DNA of 64,000 bases from Crenobacter intestini (GTDB taxonomy: Bacteria > Pseudomonadota > Gammaproteobacteria > Burkholderiales > Chromobacteriaceae), in assembly GCF_004919095.1 (NCBI RefSeq), contig NZ_STGJ01000002.1:214503-278502 (forward strand), given 5' to 3'. Under the pieces are notes generated by a model. The model saw only the letters and a list, made by a program, of their open reading frames with translations. It did no database searches and was not told the origin of the DNA. This document shows positions 25,785-35,452 of this stretch, one piece after another. The position numbers and the translations under genes were made by a program. Within the stretch, counting starts at the first letter, position 1; each line of letters opens with the position of its first letter.

Positions 25785-26183
25785 TCAGGCCGCGAGGTGT
25801 TCGCGCAGGCGCACGGCGAGGCCTTCGATGGTCGGTGACTGCCCGGCGCGCGCCGGGGCCGCCCAGATGGGGGCCGGGAAGTGTGCGTCGGCGGCAAAGC
25901 GCGGGATCACGTGCCAGTGCAGGTGCGGCACCACATTACCCAGGCTCGCCAGGTTGACCTTGTCCGGGTTCAGTACTTCGCGCACTGCGCGCTCGGTCTT
26001 CAGTACCCACTCCAGCAGGTAGCGCGCGTCCTCGGGCGCAAGGTCGGTCATCTCGCGCACATGCGCGTTCCAGATGACCCGGCAGAAGCCGGGGTAGCTG
26101 GCGTCGTCGACCAGGATCACGCGCAGGCGCTCGTCGCGGTACAGGATGTCGCCGCCTTCGCGGCAGAGTTCGCACGGTTGCAT
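25785..26183 (-). CDS. HIT-family protein
   Basis: Histidine-triad nucleotide hydrolase/transferase of 132 residues. The triad is NVVPHLHWHVIPRF (residues about 90-103). The N-terminal CELCREGGDILYRDERLRV resembles the Cys-containing start of the Fhit-like group that hydrolyses dinucleoside polyphosphates; only the first two Cys are visible. The ATG at 26183 is followed directly by this family sequence. Substrate not determinable. Confidence 0.9.
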   Translation of the reverse strand: MQPCELCREGGDILYRDERLRVILVDDASYPGFCRVIWNAHVREMTDLAPEDARYLLEWVLKTERAVREVLNPDKVNLASLGNVVPHLHWHVIPRFAADAHFPAPIWAAPARAGQSPTIEGLAVRLREHLAA

Positions 26184-26243
26184 GGTCTCTCCTTCAGTGG
26201 GCTGGCCGATTGTACGCCGCCAGACGAGCCCAGGCATGACGTC

Positions 26244-26252
26244 TGCTATACT
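26244..26252 (+). promoter_or_regulatory. Possible extended -10 promoter element before the CNNM-type gene
   Basis: TGCTATACT is an extended -10 (TGnTATACT) 58 bases before the GTG start, with no convincing -35. It is the best promoter candidate in the 126-bp divergent gap. Confidence 0.4.
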
Positions 26253-26309
26253 CGCCCGGTAGCAGGCACTCGCCCAACATGGGCATGACCTGCAAAACCG
26301 AGGTGTACC

Positions 26310-27626
26310 GTGAGTCTTGCCAACAATCTTTTGATCATCGCGTTGCTGATTGCGTGCAGCGCATTTTTTTCGGTGTCTGAAATCTCGCTGGCCGCGGCGC
26401 GCAAGATCCGCCTGCGCCAGATGGCCGACGACGGCAACGTCAACGCCTCTCGCGTGCTGCGCCTGCAGGAGCAGCCTGGCCACTTCTTTACCGTCGTGCA
26501 GATCGGCCTGAACGCTGTCGCCATCCTGGGCGGCATCTTGGGCGAGGCGGCGTTCACGCCGACTTTCGCCGCGCTGTTCCGGCTGGTGACCGACGCGCCG
26601 TGGGTGGGTGCGGTCAGCTTTGCCTGCTCCTTCATGCTGGTCACTTCCCTGTTCATCCTGATCGCCGACCTGATGCCCAAGCGGCTGGCGATGAATTTCC
26701 CCGAGGCGATCGCGGTGCGCGTGGTGCGGCCGATGCTGTTCTGCGTGCGGCTGCTGCTGCCCCTGGTGTGGTTCTTCAACGGGCTGGCCAACGCAGTGTT
26801 CCGCCTGTTCGGCGTGCCGCTGTCGCGCAAGGACGAGATCACCTCCGACGACATCTTCGCGGTGGTCGACGCCGGCGCCGAGGCCGGCGTGCTGCACAAG
26901 AGCGAGCACCAGGTGATCGAGAACGTGTTCGAACTGGAAAGCCGCACCGTCCCCTCGGCGATGACGCAGCGCGAGAGCATCGTGTTCTTCAGCCTCGACG
27001 AGCCGGCCGACAGCATCAAGGCGAAGATCTCCGAACAGCCGCATTCCAAGTTCCTGGTGTGCGACCACTCGATCGACAGCGTGATCGGCTACGCCGACTC
27101 CAAGGACATCCTGCGCCGGGTGTTGTCGGGCGAGCGCTTGTCGCTGAAGGAGCAGGGGATGATCAAGACGGTACTGATGGTTCCCGACACCCTGTCGCTG
27201 TCCGAGGTGCTGGAGCGCTTCAAGACCACCCGCGAGGACTTCGCCGTCATCCTCAACGAGTACGCGCTGGTCGTCGGCATCATCACGCTGAACGACGTGA
27301 TGAGCACGGTGATGGGCGATTTGATCGGCCAGAACGTCGAGGAGCAGATCGTCAAGCGCGACGAGCATTCGTGGCTGGTCGACGGCATGACGCCGGTCGA
27401 GGACGTGCTGCGCGCGCTCGAACTGGACAGTCTGCCGGACGACGACAGCTACGAGACGGTCGCCGGCTTCATGATGTACATGCTGCGCAAGATCCCGCGC
27501 CGTACCGACTGCGTGGTATGGGAGGGCTACAAGTTCGAGGTGGTCGACATTGACAACCACAAGATCGACCAGATCCTGGTCACCCGCCAGGACGCGGCCG
27601 GCAAGCCTGAGCCAAGTTTGGCCTAG
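26310..27626 (+). CDS. CNNM/HlyC-CorC family transporter (hemolysin family, UPF0053)
   Basis: A 438-residue membrane protein with the CNNM/DUF21 transmembrane domain (residues about 1-190, SAFFSVSEISLAAARKIRL, FFTVVQIGLNAVAILGGILG), a pair of CBS domains (about 205-340, RESIVFFSLDEPADSI, DFAVILNEYALVVGIITLND) and a C-terminal CorC_HlyC domain (SWLVDGMTPVEDVLRAL to the end). Relatives are proposed to export Mg or Co ions; older 'hemolysin' labels are probably misleading. The start is GTG with a GAGG site upstream. Confidence 0.9.
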   Translation: MSLANNLLIIALLIACSAFFSVSEISLAAARKIRLRQMADDGNVNASRVLRLQEQPGHFFTVVQIGLNAVAILGGILGEAAFTPTFAALFRLVTDAPWVGAVSFACSFMLVTSLFILIADLMPKRLAMNFPEAIAVRVVRPMLFCVRLLLPLVWFFNGLANAVFRLFGVPLSRKDEITSDDIFAVVDAGAEAGVLHKSEHQVIENVFELESRTVPSAMTQRESIVFFSLDEPADSIKAKISEQPHSKFLVCDHSIDSVIGYADSKDILRRVLSGERLSLKEQGMIKTVLMVPDTLSLSEVLERFKTTREDFAVILNEYALVVGIITLNDVMSTVMGDLIGQNVEEQIVKRDEHSWLVDGMTPVEDVLRALELDSLPDDDSYETVAGFMMYMLRKIPRRTDCVVWEGYKFEVVDIDNHKIDQILVTRQDAAGKPEPSLA

Positions 27627-27656
27627 CGCAAGTTTTGCCTGCCATCCTTGCGCTAG
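27623..27656. promoter_or_regulatory. Perfect 10-bp inverted repeat overlapping a stop codon, upstream of the RquA-like gene
   Basis: CTAGCGCAAG (27623-27632) and CTTGCGCTAG (27647-27656) are exact inverses around a 14-base loop, 28 bp before the RquA-like start. The stop codon TAG of the preceding gene is inside the first arm. No T-run follows, so it is either a terminator-like stem or an operator. Confidence 0.55.
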
Positions 27657-27683
27657 AGTGGACGTTTTGCAGCGGAGACAAGC

Positions 27684-28385
27684 ATGAGCGGTAACCCGCC
27701 TGAATTCCGGCCCGCTCCGTATTACGACGGGGTGCCGGACTATATGGTCGACGTCTACGACTGGGCGTACGTCAACCCCGCCAAGGCCAGGCTGCTCGAC
27801 CGCAACATCGTGGTCAGCACTCTGCTGTTCCTCAACGACCAGCGGCTGATGCGCCGCTACCTTGCGCGCATCCGTCCGGGTAGCCGCGTGTGGCAGGTCG
27901 CCCATGTTTACGGCGACCTGGTGTCGCGCGCCGCGCAGGCGGTGGGCACGGACGGCCGTTTCGTGCTGACCGACATCACGCCGGTGCAGGTCGAACACGC
28001 GCTGAAGAAGCTCGCGCCTTATCCGCAGGCCGAAGTGGTGCGCGCCGACGCGTCGAGCTGGCAGGCCGACGCCCCGTTCGACCTGGTGTGCAGTTTCTTC
28101 CTCCTGCACGAGGTGCCGGACGAATTGAAGGCGGCCATCGTCGACAATATGCTTGCGCAGGTCGCGCCCGGCGGCGAGCTGGTGTTCGTCGACTACCACC
28201 GCCCGCGGCCGTGGCAACCGATCGGCTGGCTACTCAAGTACGTGAACCGCGTGCTCGAGCCGTTCGCCGAGGCGCTGTGGAACAAGGACATCGCCGACTA
28301 CGCGACACGCAAGGACGATTTCGTGTGGCAGAAGGAAACCGTCTTCGGCGGCGTCTACCAGATCGTCCGCGTGCGTGCGCGCTGA
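27684..28385 (+). CDS. RquA-like protein (rhodoquinone biosynthesis type)
   Basis: A 233-residue SAM-dependent fold closely resembling RquA, which turns ubiquinone into rhodoquinone, the low-potential quinone used in anaerobic fumarate reduction. Shared landmarks are YDWAYVNP (residues 25-32), an SAM loop reading WQVAHVYGD (70-78) with Gln in place of the usual acidic residue and no GxGxG, FFLLHEVPDE, FVDYHRPRPWQPIGW, and VLEPFAEALWNKDIADY. The atypical Gln loop is the RquA trait as I know it. RquA-like paralogues not making rhodoquinone may exist, so the exact reaction is not proved. Ribosome site GCGGAGAC. Confidence 0.75.
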   Translation: MSGNPPEFRPAPYYDGVPDYMVDVYDWAYVNPAKARLLDRNIVVSTLLFLNDQRLMRRYLARIRPGSRVWQVAHVYGDLVSRAAQAVGTDGRFVLTDITPVQVEHALKKLAPYPQAEVVRADASSWQADAPFDLVCSFFLLHEVPDELKAAIVDNMLAQVAPGGELVFVDYHRPRPWQPIGWLLKYVNRVLEPFAEALWNKDIADYATRKDDFVWQKETVFGGVYQIVRVRAR

Positions 28386-28408
28386 GCGCTCCCTGGAAGA
28401 TGAAAAAG

Positions 28409-28434
28409 CAAAGCCCCGCCTAGGCGGGGCTTTG
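28409..28434. terminator. Bidirectional terminator between the RquA-like gene and fpr
   Basis: CAAAGCCCCGCC (28409-28420) and GGCGGGGCTTTG (28423-28434) form a perfect 12-bp stem. A T-rich tract follows on the minus strand, so it mainly serves fpr. Confidence 0.85.
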
Positions 28435-28451
28435 TCGCGTGGGGCGTACGC

Positions 28452-29237
28452 TTACTTCTCGACGAAGGCGCGCTCGATCGCGTAGTGCCCGGGCTCGCCC
28501 ATGCGGGGGCTCTCGACGTAGCCCATGCCGTCGAGGATGTGGCACAGGTCGTCGAGCATCGCCGGGCTGCCGCAGATCAGCACGCGGTCGTTCTCGGGGC
28601 ACATCTGTGGCAGGCCGATGTCTGCACACAGCTTGCCCGAGGTGATCAGGTCGGTCAGCCGGCCCTGGTTCTGGAAGGGCTCGCGGGTGACGGTCGGGTA
28701 GTAGATCAGCTTCTCGCGCACGATGTCGCCGAAGAACTCGTTGTCCGGCAGCTCGCGGGTGATGAAGTCTTCGTAGGCGAGTTCGTTCTTGTAGCGCACG
28801 CCGTGGGTCAGGATCACCTTGTCGTAGCGCTCGTACACCTCCGGGTCCTGGATGATGGACATGAAGGGCGCGAGGCCGGTGCCGGTCGAGAGCAGGTACA
28901 GGTTCTTGCCGGGCAACAGGTTGTCCTGCACCAGCGTGCCGGTCGGCTTGCGGCTGATCAGTACGGTGTCGCCTTCCTTCAGGTGCTGCAGGCGCGAGGT
29001 CAGCGGGCCGTCCTGCACCTTGATGCTGAAGAATTCGAGGTATTCGGTGTAGTTGGCGCTGGCGACCGAGTACGCGCGCATCAGCGGCTTGCCGTTCACT
29101 TCTAGGCCGATCATCACGAACTGGCCGTTGATGAAGCGCAACCCTTCGTCGCGGGTGCAGGTGAACGAGAACAGCGTGTCGTTCCAGTGGTGGACGCTGA
29201 GCACGCGCTCGGCGGTCATATTGGATGGAATTGCCAT
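28452..29237 (-). CDS. fpr: Ferredoxin--NADP reductase
   Basis: FAD enzyme passing electrons between NADPH and ferredoxin or flavodoxin. The 261 residues have the FAD-binding RAYSVASANY (about 55-64), the pyrophosphate motif LLSTGTGLAPFMSI (about 115), NADP-binding LTHGVRYKNELAY, and CGSPAMLDDL, and end in the short-tail AIERAFVEK typical of bacterial Fpr. Often induced by superoxide; no SoxR or OxyR box was recognised. The 319-bp gap upstream is large for this genome. Confidence 0.94.
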   Translation of the reverse strand: MAIPSNMTAERVLSVHHWNDTLFSFTCTRDEGLRFINGQFVMIGLEVNGKPLMRAYSVASANYTEYLEFFSIKVQDGPLTSRLQHLKEGDTVLISRKPTGTLVQDNLLPGKNLYLLSTGTGLAPFMSIIQDPEVYERYDKVILTHGVRYKNELAYEDFITRELPDNEFFGDIVREKLIYYPTVTREPFQNQGRLTDLITSGKLCADIGLPQMCPENDRVLICGSPAMLDDLCHILDGMGYVESPRMGEPGHYAIERAFVEK

Positions 29238-29556
29238 GCGATGGTCACTCTCTTGTTCTTCGGTTCCGGCCGCGGCCGCATCGAGGGCATGTTAGTCGGC
29301 GGCAGCGGTGGCGAGAACGATTTGTTTTCGCTGAAATTATGATTTTGGGTTATTAAGCGGCGTGCGCTCAGGCGTTTTCCGCCTAAGGACGGGGTGTTGT
29401 CGCTGCGCCGCCACATAGGATATGCCTGTCCCCGCCGCTTGGCCATATTCAAGCCTATGTCATTTGTTGTGGCATGGTTTTTCTGCAGGCTGCACAGTAC
29501 AAATGGAAGTGGGTGCTCTCGTGTTAAGCTGCAGGCTTTCCGCGGATTCTTGCCCG
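29238..29556. other. 319-bp intergenic region between divergent fpr and the MATE gene
   Basis: It is more A+T-rich than its surroundings around 29320-29360. CATAAT on the minus strand (29341-29336) could be a -10 for fpr, but there is no matching -35. I see no RNA gene, hairpin terminator or convincing operator here. Confidence 0.5.
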
Positions 29557-30909
29557 ATGTCCCGCCCCGACGACGCCGCCCATCGCTTCTGGCGCTACGC
29601 CCTCCCTTCCATCCTCGCCATGCTGGTGACCGGCTGCTATGTGGTGGTCGACGGCGTCTTCGTCGGCCATTACGTCGGCCCGATCGGGCTTGCCGCGATC
29701 AACCTCGCCTACCCGCTGGTGATGGTGCAGGTCGGCGTCGCCGCCATGCTGAGCATGGGGGCGTCGACCCGCATCGCCTTGCTGCTGGGCGAGGGGCGGC
29801 ACGCGGCGGCGGGGCAGGTGCTGGTGGCGGCCGCGCTGCTGGCGCTGCTGTTGGGCGGGCTGCTCGCGCTGGGGGGGCTTGTCTGGCTGGACGACTGGCT
29901 GCACCTGCTGGGCACCGGCGGGGACGCGGTACTGCTGGCCGAGGCGCGCGCCTATCTGGTCTGGATGCTGGGCGGCAGCCCCTTGCTGTGCGCGCAGATG
30001 CTGGCGACCTACCTGCTGCGCAACGACGGCCGGCCGCGGCTGGCGACAGGGCTGATGGTGGCGTCGACCCTGCTCAATATCGGCTTCGACTACTGGTTTG
30101 TCGGCGTGCTCGGCCACGGCCTCGCCGGTTCGGCGCAGGCATCGCTGATCGCGATGGGCGTTGTCGCCGCCGCGGGCATGCTCTATTTCGGCTCGGCGCG
30201 GGCCAGCCTGCGCCCGGTGATGGGGCGGATGGGCAAACTGCCGGCGCAGATGGCCGACATCGTGCGGCTGGGCGCGTCCAGCCTGCTGATGGAGCTGAAC
30301 CTCGCGCTGGTGCTGTTCACGCACAACCAGCAGCTGCTGGTGTACGGCGGCACCGGAGGCGTCGCCGCCTACGCGGTCGCCGGCTACACCGAGATGGTGT
30401 TCACCCTGGTCGCGCACGGCCTTGCGTTGGGCATGCAGCCCTTGCTCGGGCAGGCGGTCGGCGGCGGGCGGCCTGACGAGGCGCGCGCGGTGCTGCGCTA
30501 CGGGCTGTGCACGGCCGCTACGCTGGCATTTGGCGCATGGGCGGCGGTCCAGCTGTTTGCCGGCAGTATCGCCCGCCTGTATGTCGCTGCCGGCGATACG
30601 ACACTGCTCGCGGCGAGCGCGCACGCGCTGCGCCTGCATCTGAGCGCGTTGCCGTTCGACGGTCTGGCGATTGTCGGCACCCTCGCCTTGCAATCAATGG
30701 CCGCGACGCGGCAGGCGCTCCTGCTGACGCTGGGCAAGACCTTGCTGCTCATGCCCGCGCTGTACGGCCTGCCCTTGTGGCTGGCGCTTGACGGGGTATG
30801 GCTGGCGATGCCGCTCGTCAATCTCGTGCTCGGCTGCGTGACGGCATCTTTGCTGTGGCGGCAGTGGCAAAGGCTGGGTGTGCCCGCGGCGCAGCCGCAG
30901 CCCGCCTGA
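29557..30909 (+). CDS. MATE family efflux transporter
   Basis: A 450-residue membrane protein with about twelve spans in two MATE halves (LPSILAMLVTGCYVVVDGVF at the start, and a second half from MADIVRLGASSLLMELNLAL near residue 235). It would export drugs or metabolites using Na or H gradients. I start at the ATG at 29557 (MSRPDDAAHRFW); the frame is open for 45 codons upstream, but that part is not membrane-like. It ends four bases before the convergent isochorismatase gene's stop. Confidence 0.88.
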   Translation: MSRPDDAAHRFWRYALPSILAMLVTGCYVVVDGVFVGHYVGPIGLAAINLAYPLVMVQVGVAAMLSMGASTRIALLLGEGRHAAAGQVLVAAALLALLLGGLLALGGLVWLDDWLHLLGTGGDAVLLAEARAYLVWMLGGSPLLCAQMLATYLLRNDGRPRLATGLMVASTLLNIGFDYWFVGVLGHGLAGSAQASLIAMGVVAAAGMLYFGSARASLRPVMGRMGKLPAQMADIVRLGASSLLMELNLALVLFTHNQQLLVYGGTGGVAAYAVAGYTEMVFTLVAHGLALGMQPLLGQAVGGGRPDEARAVLRYGLCTAATLAFGAWAAVQLFAGSIARLYVAAGDTTLLAASAHALRLHLSALPFDGLAIVGTLALQSMAATRQALLLTLGKTLLLMPALYGLPLWLALDGVWLAMPLVNLVLGCVTASLLWRQWQRLGVPAAQPQPA

Positions 30910-30913
30910 AGCG

Positions 30914-31462
30914 TCAGGCTGTCAGGCCGGCGACGGGCAATACGCGTACCGGCGCGCCGGGGGTGTCGAGGTTCGCCCACACCCAGTTGCAGTGTTCGAT
31001 CAGCGCGTCGCCGCCGACATGCGGCCTGTCCTTGCCGGCGTGCGCGTCGGCGACCACCGTCACCGCGTAGCCCTGCATCGCCGCGCTGCGCACCGTGCTG
31101 TCGACGCAGAAGTCGCTGGCGTAGCCGGCGATCCACAGCGAGTCGACCGACATTTCGTCAAGCGTCGCCTTAAGGGCTGTCCGGCAGAAGGCGTCGGCCG
31201 CTGTCTTGTGGACCACCGTGTCGGTCGCTTCGCGCGCGAGCGCGCCGTGCAGTTGCCAGGCGTCGCTGCCCGGCGCTAGCAGGCTGCCGGCCGGGCCGTC
31301 GTGCTGCACGAACAGCACCGGCATGGCGCGCGTGCGGGCGAGCGCGATGGCCGCGTTGAGCTGGGCGAGCAGCGACATCACGCGGGTGGCCGGCGGCGGG
31401 CCGGCTATCAGCCCCTGCTGGACGTCGATGATCAGCAGCGCTGCGCGTGGCGGGGTAGGCAT
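30914..31462 (-). CDS. Isochorismatase-like cysteine hydrolase
   Basis: A 182-residue cysteine hydrolase of the isochorismatase/nicotinamidase superfamily. The catalytic triad is visible: Asp in LLIIDVQQGLI, Lys in VVHKTAADAF, and Cys in YASDFCVDSTVR (about residues 12, 85, 118), with a cis-peptide Ala/Gly-rich turn before the Cys. The substrate cannot be told from sequence. It begins 55 bp after the 1280-residue oxidoreductase gene and beyond a terminator hairpin. Confidence 0.88.
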   Translation of the reverse strand: MPTPPRAALLIIDVQQGLIAGPPPATRVMSLLAQLNAAIALARTRAMPVLFVQHDGPAGSLLAPGSDAWQLHGALAREATDTVVHKTAADAFCRTALKATLDEMSVDSLWIAGYASDFCVDSTVRSAAMQGYAVTVVADAHAGKDRPHVGGDALIEHCNWVWANLDTPGAPVRVLPVAGLTA

Positions 31463-31477
31463 GGTGTCTCCTCAATA

Positions 31478-31503
31478 GAAAATGGCCACCTCGCGGTGGC
31501 CAT
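31478..31503 (-). terminator. Terminator after the FAD/Fe-S oxidoreductase gene
   Basis: Perfect 9-bp stem ATGGCCACC/GGTGGCCAT (31482-31490 with 31495-31503, loop of four). On the minus strand it is followed by TTTTCT. Confidence 0.8.
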
Positions 31504-31517
31504 CGGGGTAGGCAGGC

Positions 31518-34500
31518 TCAGAGCAGCACGCGTTCGACGCCGCCGTTCCTCGCGTTGTCGACGTAGTCCTTCATCCAGTTCTCGCCCAGCACGTGGCGGG
31601 CGATCTCGACCACGATGTAGTCGGCCTCGGTGCCGGTGTCCGGGCTGTAGCGGGACAGGCCCTGCAGGCAGGACGGGCAGGAGGTGAGGATCTTCACCGG
31701 CTTGTCGGTCTCGCCCAGCGCAGCCAGACCCTTGTTGATCTCCTCTTCCTTGCGGAAGCGCACCTGCGTCGCGATATCCGGCCGCGCGGCGGCGAAGGTG
31801 CCCGACTCGCCGCAGCAGCGGTCGTTCAGCGCGACGTCCCCGCCCATCAGCTCGTTGACCACCTTGATCGGCTGGTAGGCCTTCATCGGCGTGTGGCAGG
31901 GGTCGTGGTACATGTACTTCTGCCCGGCCACCCCGTCCAGCTTCACGCCCTTTTCCATCAGGAATTCGTGGATGTCGACGATGCGGCAGCCCGGGAAGAT
32001 CTCCTCGAAACGGTATTTGGCGAGCTGGTCGTAGCAGGTGCCGCAGCTGACCACCACCGTCTTGATGTCGAGGTAGTTGAGCGTGTTGGCGACGCGATGG
32101 AACAGCACGCGGTTCTCGGTGGTGATCGCGTCACCCTTGTCGGCGAAGCCGGACGCCGCCTGCGGGTAGCCGCAGCACAGGTAGCCCGGCGGCAGCACGG
32201 TCTGCACGCCGGCGTGCCACAGCATCGCCTGCGTGGCGAGGCCGACCTGGCTGAACAGGCGCTCCGAGCCGCAGCCGGGGAAGTAGAACACCGCCTCGGC
32301 GTCCTCGGCGACCTTGGGGTTGCGGATCACCGGCACCACGTTGGCGTCTTCCACATCCAAGAGCGCGCGCGCGGTCTTCTTGGGCAGGCCGCCCGGCATC
32401 GGCTTGTTGATGAAGTGGATCACCTGCGCCTTGACTTCGGGCTTGCCGACGGTGGCCGGCGGCTGCGCCATCTGCGCGCCGGCTAGGCCGAAGCGGCGGG
32501 CGAGGCCGGTGCCGAAGCGCTGCGCGCGGTAGCCCCACTCGATCACGCCCTTGCGCATCGCGCGGATGGTGGTCGGGTCCTTGGCGGTGAGGAAAGCCAT
32601 ACCGACGGCGGTGCCCGGGTTGAACTTCTTCTTGCCTGTCTTCCTCAGGAAGTTGCGCATCGCGACCGACACGTCGCCGAAGTCGATCTTCACCGGGCAG
32701 GGCTTCACGCAGCGGTGGCAGACCGTGCAGTGGTCGGCCACGTCCGACAGCTCCTCGAAGTGCTTGAGCGAGACGCCGCGGCGGGTCTGCTCTTCGTACA
32801 GGAAGGCCTCGGTCAACAGGCTGACGCCTAGGATCTTGTTGCGCGGGCTGTACAAGAGGTTGGCGCGTGGCACGTGGGTCGAGCACACCGGCTTGCACTT
32901 GCCGCAGCGCAGGCAGTCCTTGACCATGTCCGAGATCGCGCCGATGTCGGACGCCTCGAGGATCAGCGACTCGGCGCCCAGCAGTTCGAACGACGGCGTG
33001 TACGCCATCGACAGGTCCGCCCCCGGCAGCAGCTTGCCGCGGTTGAAGTGGCCGTTGGGGTCGACGCGTGCCTTGTAGTCGCGGAAGGGCTGGATCTCGT
33101 CGTCGGTCAGGAACTCGAGCTTGGTGATGCCGATGCCGTGCTCGCCGGAAATCACGCCATTCAGGCTGCGCGCGAGCGCCATGATGCGGGCGACCGCGCG
33201 GTGCGCGGCCTGCAGCATCTCGTAGTCGTCGGAGTTGACCGGCAGGTTGGTGTGCACGTTGCCGTCGCCGGCGTGCATGTGCAGCGCGACGAACACCCGG
33301 CTCCTGAGCACCTTCTGGTGCTGCTCGCGCACTCCGGCGACGATGTCGCTGTACGCCTTGCCGGAGAACAGCGTCTCCAGTTCGGCCAACAGCTCGCTCT
33401 TCCAGCTGACCCTCAGCGCGAAGTCGCGCAGCGCGACGAACACGCTGCTGGACGCCGGCAGTTCGCGCTCGAGGGGCGCCACCGGCCAGCGTGCGCGGTA
33501 GTCGGACAGCGGCGCGTCGAGGTTGTCCAGCAGCCACTGCCAGCGCTCGCGGGTATCGGCCAGCAATTCGAGTGCGTCGGCACGGCGCTCGCCGATGATC
33601 TCGTCGCTGGCGAGGTCGACGCCCTGCTTGTCGACAGGCAGCCGGCCGTGCAGCCAGTCGGCGAGCGTGTCGATCAGTTTCAGCTTGTTGCCGATCGACA
33701 GCTCGATATTGATGCGCTCGATGCCGTCGGAGTAGTCGCCCAGCCTGTCCAGCGGAATCACCACGTCCTCGTTGATCTTGAACGCGTTGGTGTGGCGGGC
33801 GATGGCGGCGGTACGCGAACGGTCGAGCCAGAACTTCTTGCGCGCCTCGGCGGTGACCGCGATGAAGCCCTCGCCGGTGCGCGCGTTGGCGAAGCGCACC
33901 ACCGCGCTGGCGGCCTCGCCGACCGCGGCCTCGTCGTCGCTGACGATGTCGGCGATCAGCACCATCTTCGGGCGGCCGCGGCCCTTGGCCTTGGTCGCGT
34001 AGTCGACCGCGCGCACGTAGCGCCAGTCCAGATGCTCGAGGCCGGCGAGGCGGACGCCGGCGGCCAAGCCTGCGCCGTCGGGCTTGAAGTAGTCGGTGAT
34101 CTCGACGATGGCCGGCGTCGCCTCGGCGACGGTGCCGAAGAACTCTAGGCAGACGGTACGGGTATGCGCCGGCATCTTGTGCAGCACCCAGCGGCAGCTG
34201 GTGATGATGCCGTCGCAGCCTTCCTTCTGCACGCCGGGCAGGCCGGCGAGGAACTTGTCGGTCACGTCCTTACCGAGGCCCACCTTGCGGAACGCGGTCC
34301 CCGGAATCACCAGCTCGCGCCGGTCGATCACGGTCTTCAGGTCGTCCTGCAAGCGGGTGACGCGGAAGGTCGCGGTGTCGACGTCGTGGATCTTGCCGTA
34401 GTTGTGGCCGATGCGTTCGATCTCCATCCACACGCCGTCGGCGTCGACCATCCGCCACGAGGCGAGGTTGTCGAGCGCGGTACCCCACAGCACGGCCTTC

Positions 34501-35360
34501 TTGCCGCCGGCGTTCATCGCGACGTTGCCGCCGACGCACGACGCCTCGGCCGAGGTCGGGTCGACCGCGAACACCAGGCCGGCGGCGGAGGCCGCCTCGG
34601 ACACCCGCGCGGTGACCACGCCGGCGCCGCAGGCGATGGTCGCGTGGCGGCCCGTGAGCCCCGGCAACTCGATCATTTCCACGCCCTGGTGGCGGTCGAG
34701 CTTCTCGGTATTGATCACCGCACTCTTGCGGTCGAGCGGGACGGCGCCGCCGGTGTAGCCGGTGCCGCCGCCGCGCGGGATGATGGTCAGCCCGAGTTCG
34801 ATGCAGCCGCGCACCAAGGGCGCGATCTCGGCCTCGTTGTCCGGGCTCAGCACCACGAACGGGTACTCGACGCGCCAGTCGGTCGCGTCGGTCACGTGCG
34901 AGACGCGGGCGAGGCCGTCGAACAGGATGTTGTCGCGGCGGGTGTGGCGGCCCAGCCGCTTGAGCACGCGGGCACGCAGGGCGCGCGTCTCGTCGAACTG
35001 CGTCTCGAAGCGCACCACCGCGTCGCGGGTGGCGGTCACCAGCGCGCCGACCTTCTCATTGCCCTCGCGGCGCTTCTCGATCTCGGACAGGCGGTGGCGC
35101 ATCGCGCTCGCCAGCGCCGACAGGCGGCTGGGGTTGTCCAGCAGGTCGTCGACCAGGTAGGGGTTGCGGTCGACCACCCAGATGTCGCCGAGCACCTCGA
35201 ACAGCATGCGCGCGGAGCGGCCGGTGCGCCGCTCGGAACGCAGGCTGTCGAGCAACTGCCACAACGGCTCGCCCAGCAGGCGGATCACGATCTCGCGGTC
35301 CGAGTACGAGGTGTAGTTGTAGGGAATTTCGCGCAGGCGGGGCTGGTCGGGGGCGTTCAT
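31518..35360 (-). CDS. Giant FAD-binding and Fe-S oxidoreductase (DUF3683, D-lactate dehydrogenase-like)
   Basis: A 1280-residue fusion enzyme. N-terminal DUF3683 region (about 1-175); FAD-binding PCMH domain (about 180-340, [18 protein letters not shown]); FAD-linked oxidase C-domain (about 380-720, ending [15 protein letters not shown]); a pair of 4Fe-4S clusters ([25 protein letters not shown]); and two CCG (Cys-rich) domains ([57 protein letters not shown]). This is a GlcD-GlcF-like module in one chain, probably a quinone-linked 2-hydroxyacid (for example D-lactate) dehydrogenase; the substrate is inference. ATG at 35360 preferred to a TTG five codons upstream. Confidence 0.85.
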   Translation of the reverse strand: MNAPDQPRLREIPYNYTSYSDREIVIRLLGEPLWQLLDSLRSERRTGRSARMLFEVLGDIWVVDRNPYLVDDLLDNPSRLSALASAMRHRLSEIEKRREGNEKVGALVTATRDAVVRFETQFDETRALRARVLKRLGRHTRRDNILFDGLARVSHVTDATDWRVEYPFVVLSPDNEAEIAPLVRGCIELGLTIIPRGGGTGYTGGAVPLDRKSAVINTEKLDRHQGVEMIELPGLTGRHATIACGAGVVTARVSEAASAAGLVFAVDPTSAEASCVGGNVAMNAGGKKAVLWGTALDNLASWRMVDADGVWMEIERIGHNYGKIHDVDTATFRVTRLQDDLKTVIDRRELVIPGTAFRKVGLGKDVTDKFLAGLPGVQKEGCDGIITSCRWVLHKMPAHTRTVCLEFFGTVAEATPAIVEITDYFKPDGAGLAAGVRLAGLEHLDWRYVRAVDYATKAKGRGRPKMVLIADIVSDDEAAVGEAASAVVRFANARTGEGFIAVTAEARKKFWLDRSRTAAIARHTNAFKINEDVVIPLDRLGDYSDGIERINIELSIGNKLKLIDTLADWLHGRLPVDKQGVDLASDEIIGERRADALELLADTRERWQWLLDNLDAPLSDYRARWPVAPLERELPASSSVFVALRDFALRVSWKSELLAELETLFSGKAYSDIVAGVREQHQKVLRSRVFVALHMHAGDGNVHTNLPVNSDDYEMLQAAHRAVARIMALARSLNGVISGEHGIGITKLEFLTDDEIQPFRDYKARVDPNGHFNRGKLLPGADLSMAYTPSFELLGAESLILEASDIGAISDMVKDCLRCGKCKPVCSTHVPRANLLYSPRNKILGVSLLTEAFLYEEQTRRGVSLKHFEELSDVADHCTVCHRCVKPCPVKIDFGDVSVAMRNFLRKTGKKKFNPGTAVGMAFLTAKDPTTIRAMRKGVIEWGYRAQRFGTGLARRFGLAGAQMAQPPATVGKPEVKAQVIHFINKPMPGGLPKKTARALLDVEDANVVPVIRNPKVAEDAEAVFYFPGCGSERLFSQVGLATQAMLWHAGVQTVLPPGYLCCGYPQAASGFADKGDAITTENRVLFHRVANTLNYLDIKTVVVSCGTCYDQLAKYRFEEIFPGCRIVDIHEFLMEKGVKLDGVAGQKYMYHDPCHTPMKAYQPIKVVNELMGGDVALNDRCCGESGTFAAARPDIATQVRFRKEEEINKGLAALGETDKPVKILTSCPSCLQGLSRYSPDTGTEADYIVVEIARHVLGENWMKDYVDNARNGGVERVLL

Positions 35361-35452
35361 CGGGCTACCGGTCAAGAACCATGGAATGCCATGATTCTAA
35401 CGCATGTGCTGCAGCGCGATAAACGCCGATGACAAAAGGGAATTGCGCGGCG

